Part shown: positions 9,481-19,000 of the stretch, in pieces
Layout: every line of letters starts with the position of its first letter
How positions within the stretch are numbered: the stretch's first letter is position 1
Assembly (NCBI GenBank): GCA_021325655.1
Contig: JAJPGT010000096.1
Span: forward strand, 1-64,000
Length of the DNA: 64,000 bases
From: Pseudomonadota bacterium
GTDB lineage: Bacteria; Chloroflexota; UBA6077; JAJPGT01
Direction: 5' to 3'
Notes under the pieces: model-generated
What the model was told of the DNA's origin: nothing
The model's input: the letters and a program-made list of their open reading frames with translations, nothing else
The model's database searches: none
Program-made: the position numbers and the translations under genes

Positions 9481-10422
9481 TCACACCCTCCGCCGCGGGT
9501 CGAGATAGGCGTAGGCGATGTCGGTGGCGAGGTTCACCAGCACCACGAACGCCGCCACCAGCATCACCGTCCCCTGCACCACCGGGTAGTCGCGCTGGGT
9601 GATGCCCTGGAGCGCCAGGCTCCCCACCCCGGGGATCAGGAAGATCTGCTCAATCAGCACCGCGCCGCCGAAGTTGGCGCTGATCTCCAAACCCATCACC
9701 GTCACAACCGGAATCAGGGCGTTCTTGAGCGCGTGGCGGCTGACCAGCGCCCAGCCGGGCGTCCCCTTGGCCCGCGCCGTGGTCATGTAGTCCTGGCGGA
9801 GCACCTCCAGCATCGAGGAGCGGGTCATCCGCATGATGACCGACCCGGAGACCAGCCCCAGGGAGAGGGCCGGGAGCAGCATCAGCCGCAGGTTGTCCAG
9901 CGGATCCTCGGTAAGCGGGGTGTAGCCGCCGCTGGGCAGCAGCTCGAGCTGCAAGGCAAAGATCAGCACCAGCAGGGTGCCGAGCCAGAAGGCCGGGGTG
10001 GACAGCCCGCCGAGCGCAACCACGGAGACGGCGGTGTCCACCCGGGTCCGATGGCGCAGCGCCGCGATGATCCCGGCCGGGATCCCGACCAGATTGGCGA
10101 TCAGGATCGCCAGCACCGTCAACTCGAGCGTGACCGGGAAGCGCTTCAGCAGTTCCTCGCGGATGTCCACCCCGTTGGCGAAGGAGCGGCCGAAGTCGCC
10201 GTGCAGCATTCCCACCAGCCATTCCAGGTAGCGGACGTACAGCGGGCGGTCTAGCCCGAAGCGGTGGCGGAACGTCTCCAGCAGCTCCTGGTTCGACTGA
10301 ATGCCCAGGAAGATGCTGGCGATGTCGCCCGGGATGTAGTTCATCGCCAGGAAGACGAGCAGCGACACACCCCAGAGCACAGGGATCAGCGCCAGCAGCC
10401 GTTTCGCGATGAAGCGCGCCAT
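9481..10422 (-). CDS. Peptide ABC transporter permease (OppB/DppB type)
   Basis: This 313-residue permease starts with the family's characteristic MARFIAKRLLALIPVLWGVS helix. The next segments are NYIPGDIASIFLG, GLDRPLYVRYLEWL and GDFGRSFANGVDI. The EAA-type coupling loop includes DYMTTARAKGTP, and the C-terminal helices contain LIEQIFLIPGVGSLALQGI. It forms the transmembrane channel with the OppC-type subunit. It begins 49 bp after the substrate-binding protein gene. Confidence 0.95.
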   Translation of the reverse strand: MARFIAKRLLALIPVLWGVSLLVFLAMNYIPGDIASIFLGIQSNQELLETFRHRFGLDRPLYVRYLEWLVGMLHGDFGRSFANGVDIREELLKRFPVTLELTVLAILIANLVGIPAGIIAALRHRTRVDTAVSVVALGGLSTPAFWLGTLLVLIFALQLELLPSGGYTPLTEDPLDNLRLMLLPALSLGLVSGSVIMRMTRSSMLEVLRQDYMTTARAKGTPGWALVSRHALKNALIPVVTVMGLEISANFGGAVLIEQIFLIPGVGSLALQGITQRDYPVVQGTVMLVAAFVVLVNLATDIAYAYLDPRRRV

Positions 10423-10471
10423 CGAAGACCTTCCCCAGCGGAAGCGTCCGTCGCCCTTCCCGTGCGCCGCG

Positions 10472-12265
10472 CTACTTGTCGAGCCAGGACGACATCAGCG
10501 GGCGCAGCAGGCCGGTGGTGAGGGCGCGGAAGCCCTTCACGTAGTCCCAGTGCGCCTGGAGGATCAGCTCGTTGACGGTGTTGGCGACCGGCTCCTCGTC
10601 GGACAGTATCTTCTGCGCCTGGATGTACAGCTCTTTGCGCTTGTTCAGGTCGAGCGTAGCGCGCGCCTGCTCCAGCAGCTTGTCCACCTGGTCGTTGCAG
10701 CCGCGGGTGCCGATTACGTCGCTGCCGCCCGAGCAGGCGAAATTGCTGTACAGGAAGTCATCGGGATCGATCAGCGGGCTGACGTAGCCGATGTAGTACA
10801 TGTCGAAGTTGTAGTCGCCGCCCAGGACCGCCTTGAGCCAGGCGCCCCACTCCAGGCTCACCAGCTCGCAGTCGATCCCCACCTTGGCGAGGGCGTCCTT
10901 GATGAGCGGCCCGGGCTGAGAATACTGCAGGTAGGTAGGGGTGATGGTGAGCGAGGTCTTGAAGCCGTTCTCCAGGCCAGCCTGCTTGAGCAGCGCCTTG
11001 GCCTTGTCGACGTCGGGCCGCTCGCCGTACACCCCGCCACCGTCGTAGGCGAAGCTCCAGCGTGGCACCGGCCCACCGGTGATCGGCTCGGCCAGACCGA
11101 AGAAGACGTTGTCGGCAATCGCCCGGCGGTCGATGGCGTAGGAGACGGCCTGGCGCACCAGCTTGTTGTCGAACGGCGACCTCTTAGTGTTGAAGCCGAT
11201 CCAGTCCCAGTGGTGGCCGAGCGTCTTGTAGGAGACAATGCCCTTGGTAGCGGAGACGGCCTTGAAGTCCTTGGCAGCGACGTCTTGCGAGAGATCGACT
11301 GTCTTGGTCAGCAGCGCGTTGGTGCGCGCGGTGGGGTCTTCGATGAAGCTGATCTCGATCCCGTCCAGATAGGGGAGGCTCGGGTTGTAGTAGTTCGGAT
11401 TCTTCTGGAGCGTCATCGACTTCTTGGGCGTGTAGTTGGCGAGCTTGAACGGGCCGGTGCCCATCAGGGTGTTCTTCAGGTCGCCGTTCTTTTCGACAAA
11501 CGCTTTGGAGACGATGACCGAGCCGGGGAACGCCAGGCCGATCATCAGCGGCGCGTGCGGCTGACTCAGGCTGAGCTTGACGGTGTACTTGTCCGGGGTG
11601 TCGATCTGCTTGATCGCGGAGAGCTGGCCGCGCCAGAAGTAGCCGGTCTTTTTGTCCAGTAGCCGCTCCAGGGTGAACTTGACGTCGTCCGCCGTCATCT
11701 CGGAGCCGTCGTGGAACTGCACCCCCTTGCGCAGGTGGAAGGTGTAGCTGAGGTTGTCGTCGGTCTTCTCCCAGGACTCGGCGAGATCCGGGACGGCGTT
11801 GAAGTGCTCATCCAGCGCGACCAGGTTCGAGTAGGTCTGCTCGATCACCAGGTGCGAGGCCGCGGCAACGGCGAAGGCCGGGTCCATCCCGACCGGATCG
11901 GCGGCGTAGGCCGCTTTGAGCACCCCGCCCTTCTTCACCGCGCCGCCGGGAGCCGGTGTCGGCTGGGTAGCGGGCGCCCGGGTCGGAGCCGCGGCAGCGG
12001 GAGCCGCGGTGGGTGCGGCGGTCGGCTGGAGCACGGCCGGAGCGGCAGTGGGCGGCATGGCGGGCGCCGCCGCAGCGGTGGGCTGGGCCGCCGGAGCGCT
12101 GGTGGCGCCACCGGCCGGTGGCGCCGCGCCGCCCCCGCAGGCGCTGCTGAGCCCGCTGACCATGACCACGCCGGCCGTGCCGGCCAGTGCCCGCAGGAAG
12201 GCGCGCCGGGACAGCACGCGGAGCATCGGGAGCCAGGGGTCGCCCTGAGCCAGTCCATCTGCCAT
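10472..12265 (-). CDS. Peptide-binding protein, ABC family 5, Tat-exported lipoprotein
   Basis: A 597-residue extracellular solute-binding protein is predicted from an ATG at 12265 (AGGAGAGG with a 6-nt gap). The N-terminus has a twin-arginine signal (SRRAFLRALAG) ending in a lipobox (GLSSAC), so it is probably folded before export and lipid-anchored. An Ala/Pro/Thr-rich linker of about 80 residues follows. The mature SBP_bac_5 fold then shows LAESWEKTDDNLSYTFHLRK, VQFHDGSEMTADDVKFTLER, LVRQAVSYAIDR and similar hallmarks. It captures peptides or a related ligand for the importer encoded immediately downstream. The DUF1028 gene lies 68 bp upstream. Confidence 0.95.
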   Translation of the reverse strand: MADGLAQGDPWLPMLRVLSRRAFLRALAGTAGVVMVSGLSSACGGGAAPPAGGATSAPAAQPTAAAAPAMPPTAAPAVLQPTAAPTAAPAAAAPTRAPATQPTPAPGGAVKKGGVLKAAYAADPVGMDPAFAVAAASHLVIEQTYSNLVALDEHFNAVPDLAESWEKTDDNLSYTFHLRKGVQFHDGSEMTADDVKFTLERLLDKKTGYFWRGQLSAIKQIDTPDKYTVKLSLSQPHAPLMIGLAFPGSVIVSKAFVEKNGDLKNTLMGTGPFKLANYTPKKSMTLQKNPNYYNPSLPYLDGIEISFIEDPTARTNALLTKTVDLSQDVAAKDFKAVSATKGIVSYKTLGHHWDWIGFNTKRSPFDNKLVRQAVSYAIDRRAIADNVFFGLAEPITGGPVPRWSFAYDGGGVYGERPDVDKAKALLKQAGLENGFKTSLTITPTYLQYSQPGPLIKDALAKVGIDCELVSLEWGAWLKAVLGGDYNFDMYYIGYVSPLIDPDDFLYSNFACSGGSDVIGTRGCNDQVDKLLEQARATLDLNKRKELYIQAQKILSDEEPVANTVNELILQAHWDYVKGFRALTTGLLRPLMSSWLDK

Positions 12266-12333
12266 GTCGACCTCTCCTTTCACCGTGGCCGAGAGAACGA
12301 AACCGAGTTCACACAGGCAGGCCCACCGTCTGG

Positions 12334-13089
12334 CTACGCGCCAGGGGCGTCGGGCGCGGAGCCGCCGCCGCCCGGGCGCTGGGGCGGCGGGGTGAGCAGC
12401 ATCGCGGCCACATCCTCCCCGATGCTGCCTTGCTGGTCGGTGCGGTTGGGCAGCCCCCGGAGGAAGGGGAAGAGCTGCAGCTTGGCGATCTCGAAGATGC
12501 GTCGCAGCTCGGCGACCGGGTAGGGGTGCTCGTCGACCCGCAGGTCCACCAGCGGGTACTCCTCACGGTCGACCACGTACAGCGCGGCCGACTGTCGACC
12601 GCGTTTGTCACCACCCGCGGCCTGCCCGGCCTCGAGGGCGACCAGGAGCCGCTCGGGCAGGTCCAGCGACTCGTTCCGCTCGAAGGCGTCGGCCATCGCC
12701 TGGACGGTCGCTGCGCCGACGAGCATGTTGCCCTGCGCCGCGTAGTCCGGCCCGGTGCGGTGCCCGAACCAGGGCGTGCAGGCCGGGCCGGACCAGGCAG
12801 CGCTGCCACCCTGGCGGTCGACGACGCCGACCTGGCGGACGTCGCGGCCGCTGTCCCCCTCGATCAGGCGCCGGAGCGTCTCCTCCGCGCTCAGCCCCTG
12901 CTCGAGCAGCTTGATCCCGTCGATGCCGAGGTAGACGTTCACCCACGACTGGGTCGCCACTGCCCCGACGCCCGGTTTGGCGAACGTCACCAGCGGCCCG
13001 GCGGCCGGCACCGCCGTCGAGACCGCGACCCCGAACATCCCGCTGCGCCTGCACCGTCCCGCGATGGAGAACGTGCTGAGCCGTATCAC
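12334..13089 (-). CDS. DUF1028 family protein (Ntn-hydrolase-like)
   Basis: A 251-residue protein starting at GTG 13089, seven bases after a perfect AAGGAGG. The family pattern is clear: STFSIAGR, GMFGVAVSTAVPAAGPLV, GVGAVATQSWVNVYLGIDGI, then RQVGVVDRQGGSAAWSG, QGNMLVGAATVQAM and a C-terminal region with VDLRVDEHPYPVAELRRI. DUF1028 proteins are thought to share the N-terminal-nucleophile hydrolase fold, and their substrates are not established. It is the first gene before the peptide-importer operon, so it may process a peptide or amide linked to what that transporter carries (inference). The last 15 residues are Gly/Pro rich and probably disordered. Confidence 0.88.
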   Translation of the reverse strand: MIRLSTFSIAGRCRRSGMFGVAVSTAVPAAGPLVTFAKPGVGAVATQSWVNVYLGIDGIKLLEQGLSAEETLRRLIEGDSGRDVRQVGVVDRQGGSAAWSGPACTPWFGHRTGPDYAAQGNMLVGAATVQAMADAFERNESLDLPERLLVALEAGQAAGGDKRGRQSAALYVVDREEYPLVDLRVDEHPYPVAELRRIFEIAKLQLFPFLRGLPNRTDQQGSIGEDVAAMLLTPPPQRPGGGGSAPDAPGA

Positions 13090-13279
13090 GTCACAGCCTC
13101 CTTAGCCCGGCGAGCCGTGTAGTGACGCCGAGTATCGCGCCAACGCGCCCGCGCTGCAAGCGTGCCGTTGCAGACGAGTGGGTGTGCAGGGCAAGCGGAG
13201 GCGACGGGCTTGCGAGGCGCCCGCCCACGAGGCTGTTCAGCGCCTGGCCAGGGAGTGGGCGCGTGAAAGCGTACCCAGG

Positions 13280-13984
13280 CTATGGCTGGGGCAGCTCGAC
13301 GCTCGGCTCCCGCACCTCCGGCCGTTCCAGCAGGACGTAGCGGTACAGGAACGCCGCGAGCAGCGCCCCGATGATCGGCCCGACCCAGTACAGCCACCAG
13401 TTCGTGAAGTCGCCCTGCGCCACCGCTGTCCCGATCCAGCGCGACGGGTTCATCGCCGCCCCGGTGAGCCCGCCGCCCATGAAGACATCCATGGTGATCG
13501 TCAGCCCGATGACCAGACCGGCGATGGTGGCCGGGCCACGGCTGTCGATCGCCGAGCCCCAGACGGAGAACATCAGGAAGAAGGTGAGGATGATCTCCAC
13601 GATCAACCCCTGGATCGGCGTCACCCCTGGCCCGAGGCCGGGATTGCCCAGGTTCACCGCCGCGGCCGCTGCTGGCGCGACCACGGCCTTGAGCAGCAGC
13701 GCCGCGACGATAGCACCCAGGCACTGTACGACGATGTACGCAATGGCGCGGTCCCACGGGAGCTGGCGCGTGGCGGCCAGGGCCACAGTGAGGGCCGGGT
13801 TGTAGACCCCACCGGAGATGTGCCCGGCCGTGGCCACCAACAGGCCGATCGCCAGGCCATGCGCCAGGGCGATGGCGACGAGGTTCTGGCCGCCGGTGGC
13901 GACGATCGACCCGGCGCCGATGAAGGTGAGCGCGAACGGTCCGATGAACTCAACGATGAGGAGCTGCTCCAATCCACGCCGCAT
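13280..13984 (-). CDS. MIP-family channel (aquaporin/glycerol facilitator)
   Basis: This 234-residue protein has six hydrophobic helices and two half-helix loops. The first loop carries the normal NPA (residues 62-64, in GHISGGVYNPALT). The second is NPS (178-180, in GGGLTGAAMNPSRW), so the third residue is serine, while the selectivity-filter arginine (R181) is kept. The family passes water, and some members pass glycerol or other small neutral solutes. The ATG at 13984 follows AAAGGAG with a good spacer. It is 190 bp upstream of the DUF1028 gene on the same strand and may have its own promoter. Confidence 0.93.
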   Translation of the reverse strand: MRRGLEQLLIVEFIGPFALTFIGAGSIVATGGQNLVAIALAHGLAIGLLVATAGHISGGVYNPALTVALAATRQLPWDRAIAYIVVQCLGAIVAALLLKAVVAPAAAAAVNLGNPGLGPGVTPIQGLIVEIILTFFLMFSVWGSAIDSRGPATIAGLVIGLTITMDVFMGGGLTGAAMNPSRWIGTAVAQGDFTNWWLYWVGPIIGALLAAFLYRYVLLERPEVREPSVELPQP

Positions 13985-14299
13985 CGCTACTCCTTTCTCA
14001 TGCCCGGTTCCCGTTCTTCAGTATGAGCCGCGCGTACGTCCCACAAGCATGCGCGTGAGGCAGACACCAGCGCACCGCCCGGCCTCTCATGTTAACCAGT
14101 CGCTCTCCTGGTCGCTGGCACGGCCCCATCACAGACTGGAGCCACCTGCACTGTGCTGCCGCGCCTGTCCGAGCGCCGCGGCGCGGTCACCAGCGGGCTC
14201 AGGCGCGGGGTGGCCACCCTACGCTCCGATTGTGGGCTAGCGCGCCGGGCGGATTCGGAGTAGAGTGGCGGGTGAAGCTCCCCTCTGTGGGGGCGGACC
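13985..14299. other. Intergenic region, divergent promoters expected
   Basis: This stretch separates the aquaporin gene (minus) from the small tandem genes (plus), so promoters in both directions are expected. I see no open frame with convincing composition, no RNA gene and no strong sigma-A hexamers. Confidence 0.4.
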
Positions 14300-14548
14300 A
14301 TGCGCCACCTGGTTGTCCTCTCGCTTCTGGCTGTGGCCCCGTTCGCGCTCGCAGTGCTGGGCGCCCGGCAGCTCGTCCCTGCAGCGCTGCTCCGTGCGGA
14401 CGAGCCGCCGCGCTGGATGTGCGCCGAGTACTGGGATGAGCAGCCGGAGCACCCGCCGGTGCTGCAATGCTGGCAGGGCTGGGGCGCAAGACGCGACCGG
14501 TCCACCCTCTTGGTTCGTACCGCCGGGGGACGGCCGGCGGCGCGCTGA
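14300..14548 (+). CDS. Small secreted or membrane-anchored protein, tandem copy 1
   Basis: An 82-residue protein has an N-terminal hydrophobic segment (HLVVLSLLAVAPFALAVLGA) that could be a signal peptide or anchor. A short polar domain follows with the pattern CAEYWDEQPEHPPVLQCW. The next gene encodes a protein with the same layout: MR-L start, VLGA-QL after the hydrophobic segment, then C-E-WD, EH-P and CW at matching spacings. The start follows a G-rich GGGGGCGGACC sequence nearly repeated before copy 2. The paired cysteines could form a disulphide. I know no family for it. The last 20 residues are Arg rich and have no counterpart in copy 2. Confidence 0.6.
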   Translation: MRHLVVLSLLAVAPFALAVLGARQLVPAALLRADEPPRWMCAEYWDEQPEHPPVLQCWQGWGARRDRSTLLVRTAGGRPAAR

Positions 14549-14561
14549 TCGGGGGCGGGCG

Positions 14562-14798
14562 ATGCGGGACTTGCTTCTGCCCATGCTGGTCGGCCTAGTG
14601 GCACTGGCGGCCAGCGTGCTTGGGGCCAGCCAGCTTCACCCGCCGCCTTCAGGGGAGCAGCTAGTGCACCGGCCCGGCAGCGCCTGCATCGAGCGCTGGG
14701 ATGGGCTGGCCGAGCATCAGCCGTTTCAGAAGTGCTGGCCACCCTCTATCCTGGTTTCGATCTCGTCGGCGGAGCAGGGCGGCCCGCTGCACAAGTAG
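14562..14798 (+). CDS. Small secreted or membrane-anchored protein, tandem copy 2
   Basis: A 78-residue protein begins 13 bp after copy 1. Its hydrophobic N-terminus (LLLPMLVGLVALAASVLGAS) is followed by QLHPPPSGEQ and then CIERWDGLAEHQPFQKCW, aligned with the cysteine block of copy 1. The G-rich leader (GGGGGCGGGCG) also matches copy 1, so the duplicated unit includes the ribosome-binding region. Sequence divergence is high while the Cys, Trp, Glu-His and VLGA positions are kept, which suggests an old duplication under selection. Function unknown. Confidence 0.6.
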   Translation: MRDLLLPMLVGLVALAASVLGASQLHPPPSGEQLVHRPGSACIERWDGLAEHQPFQKCWPPSILVSISSAEQGGPLHK

Positions 14799-14817
14799 CT
14801 CGGCCGAGGCACTCGCC

Positions 14818-15495
14818 TCACTCGGCGGCACGCACCCCAACCTCGTCCAGGTGTCGCAACAGGTCCGCCGGGTCCTCGTACACCCGATACGCCCCGGCGG
14901 CCTGCAGTTCGTCCTGGCCGTAGCCACCGGAGAGCAGCCCAACGCCGAGCGCCCGCGCCCGCCGGGCCGCCAGCAGGTCCCAGATGCTGTCCCCCACCAC
15001 CACCGCGTCGGCGATGTCCACCCCCAGCCGCTCGGCCGCGGCGAGGAAGAGGTCAGGATCGGGCTTGGCGTGGCGCACGAGGTCGCGGGTGACTACCGGC
15101 GCCTCCGGGCCGACCCCGAGGCTGTCCAGCGTGGGCTGCGCGCTGGCGCGATGGCCGCTGGTGGCGATCGCCCACGGCACCCCGCGCTCGCTGAGATACG
15201 CCAGCAGCTCCCGCGCGCCGGGCAGCGGTCGGACCCGCGACGCCAGGCGGGCATAGGCCTCGGCGTGCAGCCGCTGGAGCCAGGCCGCCTCCTCCGCGCT
15301 CACCGGGCGCCCCGTCTCGCGGAGCAGCGCGTTCAGGAACAGTCCGCCGCTCATCCCGATGCGGCGATGGATGCGCCAGACGGCGAGCTCGATCCCCGCC
15401 GCCTCGAGCGCCTCGCGCCAGGCGAGCACGTGCTGGTAGACACTATCCACCAGGGTGCCGTCCAGGTCAAACAGGAATGCCGGTCCGGTCGCCAT
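14818..15495 (-). CDS. HAD-superfamily phosphatase (phosphoglycolate phosphatase / beta-phosphoglucomutase type)
   Basis: This 225-residue enzyme begins with motif I FLFDLDGTLVDS (nucleophile D10, acid D12). Motif II is WAIATSGH, motif III the lysine in HAKPDP, and motif IV VVVGDSIWD. A helical cap lies at about 17-85 (AWREALEAAG to RLHAEAYARL), the C1 cap of phosphoglycolate phosphatases and beta-phosphoglucomutases. It hydrolyses a small phosphorylated metabolite in the cytoplasm; the substrate is not determined. The ATG follows GGAGGCGTTC. It converges with the small tandem genes, 19 bp away. Confidence 0.9.
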   Translation of the reverse strand: MATGPAFLFDLDGTLVDSVYQHVLAWREALEAAGIELAVWRIHRRIGMSGGLFLNALLRETGRPVSAEEAAWLQRLHAEAYARLASRVRPLPGARELLAYLSERGVPWAIATSGHRASAQPTLDSLGVGPEAPVVTRDLVRHAKPDPDLFLAAAERLGVDIADAVVVGDSIWDLLAARRARALGVGLLSGGYGQDELQAAGAYRVYEDPADLLRHLDEVGVRAAE

Positions 15496-15658
15496 GAACG
15501 CCTCCGCTCGCCCGGGCAGTATAGCCGCCAGGCGAGCGGGGCTCGCAGCCCGGCGCCCCGGATCGAGCCCTCAGCTCAGGTGATGCCGGGCCTATCGCGG
15601 GAAACTCGGGCGAGACGGGCGTGCTGAACGGCGGTAGAATGGCCGCCAGGGGGTCACC

Positions 15659-16084
15659 ATGACGACAGCCGTGCTTCTGCTCTCACTCGTCGGCGCCTTC
15701 GCCTTCGGCCTCGTGATCGGCTGGACGACCTACCGTACGCTGCGGCGCACCCCGGCCAGCACCATCGGGGACATCGCCGCGGTCATCGGCGCTGTCGGCG
15801 GCGCGGCCGTCACCGCGCTGTTCCCGGCGCAGACCGGAGCCTTCGGGATGTACTGCATCGGGCTGGCGCTCGGTTTCTTCGGCTACCTCGCCTCCGCGCT
15901 CGTCCTGGCCAGCAAGGCGGGCCAGGCCAGCACGGTGAACGAGTGGCTCGGCGAACGGCCGCACCTCCCGCCCAGCAGTAGCGGGGGCCAGCTTCCTCCA
16001 GCGATCGTCCCGAGCACCACGCCGCCAGCCACATCCCCGGCGACGTTGCCCCCCAACGTCGGCACCGGCCAAGGGGCTGTGTAG
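15659..16084 (+). CDS. Small membrane protein of unknown function
   Basis: The 141-residue product has hydrophobic segments at about 4-24 (VLLLSLVGAFAFGLVIGW), 38-57 (AAVIGAVGGAAVTALF) and 63-84 (MYCIGLALGFFGYLASALVL). It ends in a Pro/Thr/Ser-rich tail of about 40 residues. No family recognised. AGGGGG precedes the ATG, and a TAGAAT at 15635-15640 could be its -10 element. It converges with the CHAT gene, with only 10 bp between the stops, so any link to that protein is positional only. Confidence 0.7.
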   Translation: MTTAVLLLSLVGAFAFGLVIGWTTYRTLRRTPASTIGDIAAVIGAVGGAAVTALFPAQTGAFGMYCIGLALGFFGYLASALVLASKAGQASTVNEWLGERPHLPPSSSGGQLPPAIVPSTTPPATSPATLPPNVGTGQGAV

Positions 16085-16094
16085 CCGCGCCACG

Positions 16095-19000
16095 TCACCC
16101 GCCGTCGTGGACGATGGCCAGGTCGGCCAGGCCGTACAGGGTGTAGGCGAGGCCGAGCAGATTGCCTTTGTTCGCCAGCTCCCAGCGAATCTGGCGCAGC
16201 GCCTCCCCGAGCGGCGGAGGTGACGGCTGCGCGAGCTTGGCGAATAGTGACTCGGCTACCTCGATCGCCACCGGCAGCACCACGCTGACCTCCGTTCCCA
16301 GCACCCCGCTGGCCCCCAGCGCAGCGAAGGTCGTGACGAAGCTCAGGAGCTGGCCCGGCTTGAGATCGGCGGTGTGGCAGCCGTTGATGAACACCAGCGG
16401 GCTGCGCTTCCGCCAGGCCGCCAGGTCGGGACCCTGAGGGAGCGGGCGAACCGCCCAGGCGGCGAGATCCTCGGCGTAGATGCGGCGGGCGGGAAGGTTG
16501 TCGCGCGGGCCAACGCTGAGGTACGCGCGACCTTGCTCCTGGTCGTACTCGCCGTGGCAGAGGAAGTAGGCGATCTCGGGCGCCTGGAGCATCATCGTCA
16601 CCGTATCCCAGGAATCGGCTACGCTGGGCGGGACGAGCTGCGCCCAGCGGCGCTGCTGGATGGTGTCCAGATGCGCCTGGATGCGCGCGACGAGGTCCGG
16701 GTCCGCGGTGGCGCCCACCGCCAGGCAGAGGCTCGGGCCGGCGTGGACCCGGTTGGGGGCATTGCCGAGCCCTGAGCTCAGCGAGGGTGGCTCCTCGATG
16801 ACGTGCTTCAGGCCCCAGAAGCCGTAGGGACAGATGACGTCGCTCGCGTGCCAGTACGGGGGCAGGCCAGGGGCGATCGACGGCGAGTCGGCATAGGGGC
16901 AGTGGGCACGGAGCTCCACGCTGGTCCGCGTCCCCGCCTCCGACCACTCCCGGTCGACGATGGGGCAGAAGCGCCAGCTCGCCCGGTTGGCCAAGATTAG
17001 CGGGTGCTCGTAGATCAGCGCCCAGGGGAACACGTACTGGGCGGCACTGGTGCGGGCCACCTGGATCAGCGTCGCGCTGGACAGCACCTGGAGCAGGTTC
17101 TGCGCCCACTGCGCCTGGCTGCAGCGGTCGTCCTCGAGCCGCACCTGGGTGAACGCCTTGACGAACAGCTCGCTGCCCAGTTCGGCCAGCTTCACCAGGT
17201 CCCACTTGAACTGCTCGCGCGGCTTGCCGTTCGTCTGGGGATCGAGCCCGACCACGGGGTCGCCGCGGTTGTCGCGCACCACCTGGCCGGTGCTGTCTTT
17301 CTGATAGAAACACTGCAGGAGCTGGTCGCGCGCCCGCTCCACCAGCGGGCCGACCCCGGCCGGGTCGTAGGGCGTCCAGCCCTGCGTTGGGCAGTTGCTG
17401 GGCGGCAGCGGCGCCGAGGTACTCGGCGGGCCAGCGGCGGAGTCGAGCCGGCGCTTGACAACAATGCGGTGGCCGGCCGCGCCATCGTCGTTGAGCGTCA
17501 GGTTGACCGCGACCGGGCGGCCCGGGCTGTCCTCGTTTGGGGTGAAGCGGACTGCGCGACGGGCGAAGCGCGCCTCCACGTCCTGGAAGCCGCCGGTCAG
17601 TCGGTAGTCCACCTCGACCACGTTGTCCGCCTCCAGGGTGACCTCCGGAGCGCGGACGACGCCGACCTGAATACGCGCGGACTGGAGCAGGTTGTTCTCG
17701 AAGTACAGGCAGAGCCGAGCGCGGGCGAGCATGCTCGCCGCGCGGCTGCCATCGGGAAAGCGGGGCGTGGTGAGCCGCAGCGCGAGCGGCCCCGGCCGGT
17801 CGGCACGCTCGCCGTTCACCAGAGGGATGCTGCGCCCGACGCCACGCGGCACCCAGATCTGCCCGGAGACGATCTGGGGTGAGAAGTCCTCGCTCACCAG
17901 CACCACATCGACCACGTATCCCTCGCGATCGGGCGGCAGCGCCTCTTCGGGGAAGTCGGCGTGGCCGACGACCAGGCTCGGAATACGCGTCCAGCGCGGT
18001 CCCACGTCCAGCAGCAGATCGTAGTCGCGCCCGGGCGCCAGGCCCTCGCGGGGGCCGAGCACCCGGCCGCTCCCCGGGAGGGCGAAGTTGGCGTTGAGTA
18101 CCCGCGGCGCCCGCGCCGCCTCCGTATGGAGCTCTTGCACGAGCTGCGGGTACTGCTCGGCCAGCGCCTGCACGCTCCGCTCGATCGCCGGCACCACCTC
18201 CGCGCTCTCGGAGAGCGGCACCGCGCCCTGGCTTTCGTGGAGCATCCAGCGCACCTGGGTGAGCCGGTTCTCCTCGAAGTCCACCGCACCGGCCAGGGTG
18301 GCGAGTGGGTCCTGCACCGCGCGCAGGCGCGGGGCGAGCGCCTCGAGCTGGTCCCGGTGCAGCAGCCGGAGCTGCGTGTCGTGCAGGGCGGAGACCTGCT
18401 GGCGCTGCTGCTCGAGCGTCTCGCGGACGCGCCGTACCCGCCCGTGCAGCTCATCCAGGTAGGGGTTGAGCTGGAGCACGCTCTCGGCGCCCTCGCCGTA
18501 GACCAGGCTGGCGTTCAGCCCGGCGCGCTCCTGCTCGGGGGTGGGCCGGGCAACGTCGGGCAGGAGCAGGCTGTGGATCAGGTTGGCGTAGAGGTTCAGG
18601 AAGTAGGCGCTCGCTGTCGCCAGGTCCGGGCTCTGCACGACCAGGACGGCCGGCACGCCGCCGCCGACCAGGTACTGGGCGAGGCGCTCCGCGCCGCTGG
18701 CGTTGTATGGCGGAATGTGCAGGATCAGCAGCCGCGTCTCCGCCTCGACCAGCGCGTCACGCAACACCCCGGGGCGCAGCTCCGGCCGGATCGGGGCACC
18801 CAGGTCGAGCGTCGGGTCGTTGCGGTACCAGCCGAGGTTCCCGACGAAGTGGACCACCGGGTAGCGTGGCGGCTCGACCCCGATCCGAATCGGGTAGGTG
18901 GAGGCCTCAAGGCCTGGGAACGCGGTGGCGCGCAGGCTCTCGACGTCGAGGTGGTACAGCGAGCCGGGCAGCGGCAGCTCATCGCCGAGGGAGGGGGTGA

